A stretch of 64,000 nt of DNA. It comes from Amaurobius ferox. Its lineage: Eukaryota > Arthropoda > Arachnida > Araneae > Amaurobiidae. Of this stretch, positions 11,951-20,115 are shown in pieces. The notes beneath the pieces are model-generated. The model had not been told where the DNA came from. It saw only the letters and a program-made list of their open reading frames with translations, and did not search any database. Each line of letters begins with the position of its first letter. Within the stretch, counting starts at the first letter, position 1. The translations under genes were made by a program, and so were the position numbers. The stretch covers positions 144,019,051-144,083,050 of the forward strand of contig OX578133.1 in NCBI GenBank assembly GCA_951213105.1, in the 5' to 3' direction.

Positions 11951-13072
11951 GTGGTGAAAAGTTCAATTATAACAAGGAGTTCAAGTTTGAAAGAAGATTC
12001 AAAAATATCAAATAAAAATTATAGTAAATTGGATAGAAATAATAAAAATATGGATATTCCAGTAATGCAGATCCTGCCATTATTTAGTGGGAGTAAGGAG
12101 GAAGATATAAATTTCTTTATAAAACAATTTGATGAATTAGCGGAGTTAGCAAGTTGGAAGGAAGAGCATAAAGTGGCTATCATTAAAACCAGATTAAAAG
12201 ATAAGGCTATGCAGTTTTTAATTCAAAACCCTGAATTACAAAACGAAAAGGAGTTTGATAAAATAAAAATATTACTAATAAATAAATTTTCAAACAGAAT
12301 AACGATAACGCAAGAACAGGACGCTTTCAATAATATAAAACAAACGCCTGATATGTCAGTGGACGAGCTTGTGCTAAAAATAAAAAACGCAGCGCGTAAA
12401 TTTTTGAACCTTAAGGATACAACAGATGGAGAGGTAGAGAAAATAACCAATAAAATAATGTTGGGAAAATTCATTAGCGCATTACGCCCTGATTTGGCAA
12501 TTGAAGTGAAGAAAAAAGATCCGCAGCGGTTTGAAGATGCCATAAAAGATGCCGAACTGTTTGAAATAATTCTTAATGATAGGACTCCAGAAGAATCACA
12601 TAACGAACTGAAAGAAATGTTACTTACAACACAGGTTCAAGATTTGACTTTAGAAATTAATAAATTAAAATTGCAAAATATACCAAATCAATCCATGGAA
12701 CGAGCTGTTTTTTGCATAGGGTGCGGAAAAAATGGACATTATTTCTCAGATTGCTGGTACAATGAGTGTAATACTGCATTTGCAAGGAATCCCAAACGAA
12801 TGAATTATCAGCAATATGGGTTGGAGCAAACAAATTATATCAGAGGAAACAGAAACGAAAATCTCAGAAATTTTGAACGAGGAGGATATAATAGAAATAA
12901 TAGGGAATATCAAGGAAATAATAATGATCAAAGAAATTATTACGATCAATTAGAAACCAACGTTGAAAATAGAGAGAGGCAAAGTATAAGAGGAAATTTT
13001 AGGGGGCGCAACGGAAGAAATATAAGATCAAACACATATGAGAGAAACAATAATAATAGTAATTTAAACTAA
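11951..13072 (+). CDS. gag: Gag of the young gypsy element
   Basis: Structural capsid/nucleocapsid protein; open for 373 codons to TAA at 13070-13072. The first codon of the frame is GTG; the first in-frame ATG is at 12050 (residue 34) and a TAG at 11927 rules out an upstream in-frame ATG. The central ~200 residues are helical and charged, like retrotransposon gag. A zinc knuckle of the form C-x2-C-x4-H-x4-C lies at residues 255-268, followed by an Asn/Arg/Gly-rich tail typical of nucleic-acid-binding nucleocapsid. A separate 24-codon ATG frame (11871-11945) ends one reading frame away from this one, so the true N terminus may lie there if a one-base lesion intervened. The stop codon overlaps the -1 shift site to pol. 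Confidence 0.92.
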   Translation: MVKSSIITRSSSLKEDSKISNKNYSKLDRNNKNMDIPVMQILPLFSGSKEEDINFFIKQFDELAELASWKEEHKVAIIKTRLKDKAMQFLIQNPELQNEKEFDKIKILLINKFSNRITITQEQDAFNNIKQTPDMSVDELVLKIKNAARKFLNLKDTTDGEVEKITNKIMLGKFISALRPDLAIEVKKKDPQRFEDAIKDAELFEIILNDRTPEESHNELKEMLLTTQVQDLTLEINKLKLQNIPNQSMERAVFCIGCGKNGHYFSDCWYNECNTAFARNPKRMNYQQYGLEQTNYIRGNRNENLRNFERGGYNRNNREYQGNNNDQRNYYDQLETNVENRERQSIRGNFRGRNGRNIRSNTYERNNNNSNLN

Positions 13073-13136
13073 GAGCTGGAATTTGGGACCAAGGAACGAA
13101 TCGTACAAATTCCAGAGAAATAAATAAATTCGGTTC
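13063..13136 (+). promoter_or_regulatory. -1 ribosomal frameshift signal (slippery site plus stem/pseudoknot)
   Basis: The heptamer TTTAAAC (13063-13069) sits in the required register, T TTA AAC, directly before the gag stop TAA. After a 6-base spacer, ctggaatttg (13076-13085) pairs perfectly with caaattccag (13106-13115) around a 20-base loop. Loop bases 13094-13101 (gaacgaat) can also pair with 13128-13136 (attcggttc, one bulged g), which would make an H-type pseudoknot. The pol frame is open from 13063. UUUAAAC is a well-known -1 slippery sequence; its use here is inferred from layout. Confidence 0.88.
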
Positions 13137-16100
13137 ACAAACATATAGAAATAACAAAAATGGAGATGACTGGCAAAACTATACAAATTTGAAGAGAGGA
13201 CAATATTATGAAAATAATGATAAAGCAAAATATGATACCAAAAGTATCCTTTCAAGCGAATGTGAAAACGTATCTAGCCCACAATTACCGATGGTAGAAA
13301 TAGATTGCAAAGGAATAAAAATAATAAGTGTAATTGATAGTGGGGCTCAAGTTAGTATTATAGATTTGGAAACATTTCAAAAACTAAAACAGAATAGAAA
13401 TGTAAAAATAAAATACATAACCAGAAGAGTAATACTTCAGACGTTTACTAAAGAAAATATAGAATTTTTAAATTACATTCAATTTTCATTTAGAATTGGA
13501 GAAAAGGCATGCAAAAATTATTTTTTCGTGACAAAACAGAACTTTCAGGGGCAATATAAAATGCTTTTAGGCTACGACTTTTTATCCTCACATAAAGCAA
13601 TTTTAAATACAAAAGATAACGAAGTACAATTTGGTAATACTGCGATTAAATTGTATAAAAGTGAAAATACAAACCCAATACAGAATTCAAAACAAAAACC
13701 ACAAAGCCAGGGAATTCGCGATGAAAATAGATATAATAGTAATTATGAAAATTATAATACTGATGACGACGAATATGAGGAAATAAATAGTTGTTATAAT
13801 GAATCCAATAATGAGAATGAAGATAGAATAAGCGAGGATAATGATGACGACGAATATGAGGAAATAAATAATTGTTGTAATGAATTCAATAATGAGAATG
13901 AAGGTAGAATAAGCGAGGATAATGAAAGCGATAACGATAGAAAAAACTCTAATATGCAAAATTGTAGCACTCGCGATAATGTAAATGAGGAAAAATGGTT
14001 ACCAAGTTCTAATGAAAGTAATAAGAATAAGAATGTTAAAAAGAAAGAGGAAAAGCAGATTTTCGCTAAATTGAAAAGAAAAATAACATTAAAGCCAGGG
14101 GAGTCAGAGATAGTCCAATTGATTTTGTCACAGGAATTAAATGAGGGACAGGATGTTTTATTTTCTCCAATAAAAATGGCAAGAACATTAATCACGGATG
14201 AAGCGATCCAAAGTATAGAAAATAAAAATAAGATTAGAATGTTGTTATACAATGAAAAAAATTGCCAAATTACACTTAATAAAAATATGAACGTAGGTAT
14301 AATAACAGAACAAATCGAAATTGTTGATACAAAAAATAAAAGCAGTAAACCCACGTTGGAAATTAATAATATTCAAAATTTAAATAAAACAGATTATCAA
14401 CAAATTCGGGAATTAAGAAAGAAAGAAATATCTCCAGACGATTTTCAAGTACAGCACTTAAATAAGGAAGATAGAAATAAAGTTATTGCATTAATGATGA
14501 CCAATACAGAGGTTTTTTCAAAGTCATATGCTACCCTAGGTAAAACATCAGCAATAGTACCGAAAATCGAACTTATGCACAATTATCCTATTCAGAGTCG
14601 ACCATACCCAATTCCGAGAGCAGTACGAGAAATTGCGCAAAAAGAAATTAGGGAATTATTGGAAAATGACATTATTGAAAGTTCACAAAGCACGTACGCT
14701 AGTCCCATTATTCTTGTAAAGAAACCAAGTAAACCAAATGAAGAACCTAAATATAGACTTGCTATTGATTATAGGGCCATAAACGCGTATTTACCACTTT
14801 TGCCAATAAACTTACCAAAGGTGAAGGATATATTACAAAATATCGCTGGTAGTAAAATTTATACAGTTATGGATTTGAAGGCGGCGTTTTTTCAGATCGA
14901 ACTAAGAAAACAAGATAGAAACGGATTAACGTTCACAACTTTTATGGGAAATTTTAATCCTAAAAGAATTCCGTTTGGTCTTAAAAACTCAGGAGCATAT
15001 TTTCAACTTTTAATGAACAAAGTGTTAGGAGATCTATCAAAGTTAAAAATATACTTTTACTTAGATGACTTAGTCATATGCGCACAAAATAACGACGAAT
15101 TGTTAGAGAAAATCAAAATTGTTTTCCAAAGATTGAAAGAAAATAATTTAACACTCGACCCGGCGAAGTTACAGATATGCAAATCGCAAATTGAATTTTT
15201 AGGATATAAAGTAAATGCGAATGGTATAAGCCCATCAATAAAAAACTGTGCAAAAGTGCAAAATTTCAAACAACCCCAAACGGTTAAACAAGTAAAAAGC
15301 TTTCTTGGGACAACAAACTATTTTAGAGGTCTGATAAAAAATTATGCACAAATTGCAGAACCGTTGGTAAATTTGACAAAAAAGAATGTTAGGTTCGAGT
15401 GGAATAATGAATGTAGAAAAGCTTTTGAAAAATTAAAAAATGCAATTTTTAAAGAACCAGTTGTAAGACAGCCTGATGAAGTAAACCCGTTTGTCTTAAC
15501 TACGGATGGCTCAGGTAAGGGAATTAGTAGTATTTTGATGCAAAGGGTAAATGGAGTCGATCATGTTATCGAATTTTATTCAAGACCTGTGAACCCGGCA
15601 GAGAAGCGTTATCCTGCAATAAAGCTAGAATTGCTAGCTATACACGCATCCTTACAACACTTTAGAGAATATCTGTTCGGAAGGAGTTTCACCTTGCTGA
15701 GTGACGCAAAATCCCTTATGTACCACATAAAATTAGATAAAATGCCAAATATCATATCGAGGTGGCTAATTGACATAAGTCAGTATGATTTTAAATTCAA
15801 ATATCAAAAAGGTGAAAATAACGCAAGTGATTATTGCTCGAGATATGTATTTGACAATGATAACCAAATCAAATATGTAAATACTTTAATTAAAAATGAT
15901 GAGATAAATGTGGAGAAAATATTAGAGCAACAAATGGTAGATGAAAAATTAAGTAAAATTAGAGAGGAATTACAAAAAGGAAGAAACCGATATCACAATA
16001 ACAAGGTATACTATATTGATAGCCAAAATAAACTGTTAATGGTAAAGAAGGAAAATAAAAGACAAACGTATAGGAAAATAAATGAGAATAAGATTGTAAT

Positions 16101-17418
16101 ACCGCACTCGCTAAAGGGAAAGATAATAGAGATAGCACATTTCCCTCATTTCGGAGTAAAAAAGACATACCAATTACTTTCAAGAAAATATTTTTGGATA
16201 GGGGCTTTCCAAGACGTGGAAAATTTTTGTAAGTCTTGTAATCAATGCTTATTAGTAAAACACAAAAATATACCACCAGCCAGACTTCAGGCTATGCCAG
16301 AAATATTAAAACCAGGAATATATTTACAACTGGATTGCGTAGGAAAACTACCGCGCAGTAATGGAGGAAATAATTTTGTAATTACAATTGTAGACATGTT
16401 TTCACGATACTTTGAGGCCTATGCAGTCAGAGACATTACTGCTAAAACAATAGTGAATAAGCTAACAAACTTCGTGACAACTTATGGAGTTCCAATTATT
16501 ATTCAAAGCGATAATGCTCAAATTTTTAAAAGTAAAGAATACATAGATTTTACAAATGCATTAAATATTGAAAGGCGATACAGTTCGGTTTATTTCCCAA
16601 GTTCTTTAGGTCGTTGTGAAAGAATACACAGAGACATGAAACAATGTATAATGTGTTTGTCAAAGACTACGTTTGAATGGGATGAATCTTTAAAATGGTT
16701 TAAGTTTTATGTGAATAACACTATTAACAGTAATACAGGATTTGAGCCTTCATTCCTGTTCTATCTTAGAGATTTATCATTGCCATTTGAAAATATTAAA
16801 CAAACAAACATACCAAGTAAGGAAGAAATAGATATAATGTATAGTGATGTAAATAATTATAAAAATTATGTGGCACAGCATTTAAAAAATATAGATAAAG
16901 TCGTGAAAGACGCATCGGAACAACAAAAGCTGATAAATGACAAACAAATAAAGAAATATAAAATAGTGAGAAAAAACGATATATTTATAGGAGCGACAGT
17001 GTACCTAAAAAAGTTCCTAAAACCAAGGGTATTAGAGGATCGATATGATGGACCATTTAGAATTACGAAATTAGTCCGAAATAATAATGTTATAATATGT
17101 CTTAAAAGTGATGAAAATAAAACTTATAAAGTGCACATAAATAAACTATACATGGCAGCGGAGCGAAAACAATATTTGAAAGATAGTGACGAAAGCGAAT
17201 CAAACCACACACACACACAGGACAAAGAAAAAAATCAAAATGAGAAAGTGATTAGAAATAATGATCAAAGTCAAATTAAGGAAGGGAAGGTCACTAAAGA
17301 AAAGCAATTAAACTGTGAAAATAATAGAAATGATGATGAGGTTTGTTATAATGCCAGAGGGTATAGTTTTCGCCCTCGAATTGTTGTAAATAGTAATTTC
17401 ATAAAACAAAGAATATGA
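13063..17418 (+). CDS. pol: Pol of the young gypsy element (made as Gag-Pol by -1 shift)
   Basis: The frame is open from 13063 to the stop at 17418, about 1449 codons after the shift. Counting residues from codon 13189: aspartic protease with Asp-Ser-Gly-Ala at 50-53; an Asn/Asp/Glu-rich linker at about 185-270 that contains an 81-bp tandem duplication; reverse transcriptase with Tyr-Leu-Asp-Asp at 624-627; RNase H with a catalytic Asp at 773; integrase with zinc ligands H984/H987 and C1017/C1020 (C1014 also adjacent); and the DD35E triad D1049, D1108, E1144. A basic, SH3-like C-terminal region follows. Domain order PR-RT-RH-IN defines Ty3/gypsy. No stop or frameshift breaks the frame, so it could be active. 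No ATG heads this frame near its start, which fits translation only as a fusion. Confidence 0.95.
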   Translation, partial: FKLRAGIWDQGTNRTNSREINKFGSQTYRNNKNGDDWQNYTNLKRGQYYENNDKAKYDTKSILSSECENVSSPQLPMVEIDCKGIKIISVIDSGAQVSIIDLETFQKLKQNRNVKIKYITRRVILQTFTKENIEFLNYIQFSFRIGEKACKNYFFVTKQNFQGQYKMLLGYDFLSSHKAILNTKDNEVQFGNTAIKLYKSENTNPIQNSKQKPQSQGIRDENRYNSNYENYNTDDDEYEEINSCYNESNNENEDRISEDNDDDEYEEINNCCNEFNNENEGRISEDNESDNDRKNSNMQNCSTRDNVNEEKWLPSSNESNKNKNVKKKEEKQIFAKLKRKITLKPGESEIVQLILSQELNEGQDVLFSPIKMARTLITDEAIQSIENKNKIRMLLYNEKNCQITLNKNMNVGIITEQIEIVDTKNKSSKPTLEINNIQNLNKTDYQQIRELRKKEISPDDFQVQHLNKEDRNKVIALMMTNTEVFSKSYATLGKTSAIVPKIELMHNYPIQSRPYPIPRAVREIAQKEIRELLENDIIESSQSTYASPIILVKKPSKPNEEPKYRLAIDYRAINAYLPLLPINLPKVKDILQNIAGSKIYTVMDLKAAFFQIELRKQDRNGLTFTTFMGNFNPKRIPFGLKNSGAYFQLLMNKVLGDLSKLKIYFYLDDLVICAQNNDELLEKIKIVFQRLKENNLTLDPAKLQICKSQIEFLGYKVNANGISPSIKNCAKVQNFKQPQTVKQVKSFLGTTNYFRGLIKNYAQIAEPLVNLTKKNVRFEWNNECRKAFEKLKNAIFKEPVVRQPDEVNPFVLTTDGSGKGISSILMQRVNGVDHVIEFYSRPVNPAEKRYPAIKLELLAIHASLQHFREYLFGRSFTLLSDAKSLMYHIKLDKMPNIISRWLIDISQYDFKFKYQKGENNASDYCSRYVFDNDNQIKYVNTLIKNDEINVEKILEQQMVDEKLSKIREELQKGRNRYHNNKVYYIDSQNKLLMVKKENKRQTYRKINENKIVIPHSLKGKIIEIAHFPHFGVKKTYQLLSRKYFWIGAFQDVENFCKSCNQCLLVKHKNIPPARLQAMPEILKPGIYLQLDCVGKLPRSNGGNNFVITIVDMFSRYFEAYAVRDITAKTIVNKLTNFVTTYGVPIIIQSDNAQIFKSKEYIDFTNALNIERRYSSVYFPSSLGRCERIHRDMKQCIMCLSKTTFEWDESLKWFKFYVNNTINSNTGFEPSFLFYLRDLSLPFENIKQTNIPSKEEIDIMYSDVNNYKNYVAQHLKNIDKVVKDASEQQKLINDKQIKKYKIVRKNDIFIGATVYLKKFLKPRVLEDRYDGPFRITKLVRNNNVIICLKSDENKTYKVHINKLYMAAERKQYLKDSDESESNHTHTQDKEKNQNEKVIRNNDQSQIKEGKVTKEKQLNCENNRNDDEVCYNARGYSFRPRIVVNSNFIKQRI
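13762..13923 (+). repeat. 81-bp in-frame tandem duplication in pol
   Basis: Two copies (13762-13842, 13843-13923) both start gatgacgacgaatatgagg and end gcgaggataat. Each encodes 27 acidic residues between protease and reverse transcriptase. They differ at a handful of bases, so the duplication predates this insertion. Confidence 0.9.
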
Positions 17419-18084
17419 AAAATATGTAAAAAGTTTGTAATTAATGTCATAAATAGAAAGTGATAATTGAGTGTATATGTATATGTTTTTATGTTTTAAA
17501 TTGTGGATATAAGTATATTTCAAAAAGTATGTTATGTATTTCTGACATTACATATATGGCAAGTTCAAAAAAAAAAAAAAAAAAAGTGAAATAACAAAGT
17601 AATTTATAAATAATATGGTGGTATGGAATTCAACCATAACCAAGAATCGGAAGTTGATAGTTGCACTACTACAATATGTTACAAAATGAAATGATAACAA
17701 GAAAATGTATAATAATAATAAAGTAATGAATGCTGTTATGTAATGATATGTCGTATGTAAATAATTATGTAAAAGGAGAAATGAAAATTATGCATTGCAA
17801 ATAATATATATCAAAATTTACAATTTAATAATAATGTGAATGTTGGTAATCCTCGTGTAATTTATGGTACATTATGTCAATTATGAATAATGGACTAACT
17901 TGACAGGGAACTATCAAGAAACTACAAAGAACTATCAAAGCTATGAGTTGTACGAGGCTAAAAAGTGGAACTCAGCCTTTCTCACGATGGATGAACTTAT
18001 GTGTTTGCGAGGAACCATTGTGAACTTAATTTCTTACCACTGGGGTGAAACTGTGGGAGAGTAACTTTTGGACTTTTTTTTCGC
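17419..18084 (+). other. 3' untranslated tail of the young gypsy element
   Basis: AT-rich, without any open frame that could be an envelope gene. It contains a run of about 19 A at 17567-17585. This is consistent with an env-less gypsy element. Confidence 0.7.
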
Positions 18085-18097
18085 GGGGGGGTGAGAA
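18085..18097 (+). other. Polypurine tract of the young gypsy element
   Basis: gggggggtgagaa abuts the 3' LTR and is the expected plus-strand primer. It follows a T-rich run (18074-18081), a common arrangement in LTR elements. Confidence 0.8.
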
Positions 18098-18995
18098 TGT
18101 AATGCCAGAAATGTAAAGTAATAAATATTTGGAAGGATTAAAAAATAATGGAACCAGGAATGCGGGCGGATTATCCCCACGCTAAGCAGATGGGCGATAA
18201 TATACAGGTGGCCCCATATCTCACATACCACGCCCATGTTTACATACCACGCTAAGCCGTTTGGCGGCAACCGAGACGGCGACGCCATGTCTACGGATTA
18301 GCCATCAGCTCTACATTTCAGCACGTGGACCGCCGACCGAAAAAGGGATATAAGTGAGAGTTGCTCGAAGTGGGAGTCAGAATTGGTTAAGGCAGGCTGT
18401 TGGAGTTAGACTAGTCAAGAAGAAGCGACGGTAGCAGAGTTAAGAGTTGTGTGTGCGTCTCTGATATAGGAATTCGAAGGAGAGCTCATGTTCATCTGGT
18501 ATTGCAAGTGTAAAGTGTGACAAAGCATCGGTGTTACCCAAGTTATATGAAAGAAGATCAGGTACCGTGCAATTAAACTATATGAGGATAACCTCTTTGT
18601 CTAAATTTATGTTTTTAAGGAAAAGCTAATTAATGCATCCCACCACGTGCTCCAACCAAATATCAATTCATCTGGCATTACACCCCCCGAACTACCATTG
18701 AGATGTATTCCACTATTGTGATATTTATTTAATTTGTAAAACTAAAGAGTGTAAATTGAGTATGTGATAAATAAATGTTTGTTCCTTTACTATTAACCTT
18801 AATTTTTAGTTTGTTAACTTAGTATCCCGTTAAGCACAGAAATAGGTGGGTTTTGCGGCCACCAACGCAATGTACACAGCAGTAAGTTTTAGAACAGATT
18901 ACATGTATAATTAATATACTAATAAATAATTAATTTAATGTAAAATGCAATTTTGACAATATTAATTTTAATCAACAAAATTAATAATCGGCACA
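18098..18995 (+). repeat. 3' LTR of the young gypsy element
   Basis: 898 bp, matching the 5' LTR except for two apparent transitions. The AATAAA polyadenylation signal is at 18770-18775. It is followed directly by the catac target duplication. Confidence 0.97.
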
Positions 18996-19000
18996 CATAC

Positions 19001-19469
19001 AATAAAGCAAGTGCGTTTACTGATAAATAAAAAGTTTCTTCGCTTTCTCAGAAACGAAGAGAAAAGAAAAAATGGCTAAAATAGTCGGTGAAAATTGAAT
19101 ACCTGGTAGGTACAGGGGTATACATGTATGGTAACAAATACGGCAACCCATGCATTTTCAGCAACCTTACGTTGCTTCAACGTGCCTGATAAGTCAGCTT
19201 GTATATTTAGGGGCTCTAATTGTTTACGTCATCAAATTGAACTGAATAAACGCCGATGTGGTAATAGATCCAGCCATAATACCATAATCAAATACAAAAA
19301 AAATATTGATGTACGCCTTAGAGAGAGGTATACTGAGAAATTGTGCGTGGAAAGGACAGAAAGAACAGCAAAAAAAAGCATACTCTAACATGAGATGGCA
19401 AAGCGATTTTTCTGTCCAACGAGGCTAACAGGAAGTAGATTTACCAGTGGTGACGTCACGTGCAAATGT
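19001..19469. other. Unassigned flank right of the young gypsy element
   Basis: An 86-codon plus-strand frame (19128-19388) is present. It has no recognisable domain and no splice or promoter context, so I treat it as chance. Confidence 0.4.
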
Positions 19470-20115
19470 TCAAGACACTAAAGTGTCCGTTAGAACTTTG
19501 TCACGTGACTGATTCTATATGTGTTCAAAGATTCGGCCTTCTAAGTCATCAAGACGTCTTCTGAAGGATCTGAAAAGACTTCAAATAAATATTTTCTTCC
19601 AAATTTTCAATCGAGAATCCGGCTTCGTAAGGATTTTGTCACGTGACTGTTTCTATAAGTATTCAAAGACTCCGTCTTGCAAAGTTACCGATGGGTTTCT
19701 TGAAGGTCTAGAAAGAAACAAACAATGTATTTTCAATTTAAGACACTAAAGTGTCCGTTAGGATTTTGTTATACGACTGTTTCTACATATAAGTATTCAA
19801 AGACTCAGTCTTCAAAGGTTACCGATGGGTATCTGATCTAAAAAGAAACAAACAATGTATTTTCATTTCAAAACACTAACGTGTCCGTTAGGGTTCTGTC
19901 ACGTTCCTGTTTCTATAAGTATTCAAAGACTCAACCTTACAAGGTTAAAAATGGGTTTCTTGAAGATCTAGAAAGAAACAATGTATTTTCAGTTTAAGAC
20001 ACTAACGTCTCCATTAGGATTTTGTTATATGACTGTTTCTATAAGTATTCAAAGACTCAATCTTACAAGGTTACCGATAGATTTCTGGAAGGTCTAGAAA
20101 GAAACAAACACGCTA
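19470..20115. repeat. ~128-bp tandem repeat, five units, with cacgtgac boxes
   Basis: Units share 'gacactaa(a/c)gtgtccgttag', 'tttgtcacgtgactgtttct', 'aagtattcaaagactc' and 'ggtctagaaagaaacaa'. They begin near 19474, 19610, 19740, 19866 and 19996. CACGTGAC palindromic boxes survive in the first two to three units and decay afterwards. Confidence 0.85.

Larger units (their letters stand above)
10770..18995 (+). mobile_element. Ty3/gypsy LTR retrotransposon, structurally complete, recent
   Basis: This 8226-bp element has two 898-bp LTRs (10770-11667, 18098-18995) that open TGTAATGCC and close CGGCACA. It is flanked by the 5-bp duplication catac (10765-10769 and 18996-19000). Inside, in order, lie a primer-binding site, gag, a -1 frameshift site, pol (protease, reverse transcriptase, RNase H, integrase), a ~680-bp AT-rich tail with no env frame, and a polypurine tract. 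By eye the LTRs differ at only two bases (c/t in 'ttggt(c/t)aagg' and g/a in 'aattt(g/a)tgtt'), so insertion was recent. Confidence 0.97.

Noticed and set aside
13687..14354. Two antisense open frames over pol (90 and 186 codons)
   Set aside because: They are the mirror of the acidic, AT-rich linker; hydrophobic composition results from reading GAA/GAT codons backwards.
17419..18097. Envelope gene downstream of pol
   Set aside because: No frame of useful length, no signal peptide or transmembrane pattern; only AT-rich sequence and a polypurine tract.
19128..19388. 86-codon frame next to the LTR element
   Set aside because: No recognisable domain, no start or splice context, composition compatible with chance.
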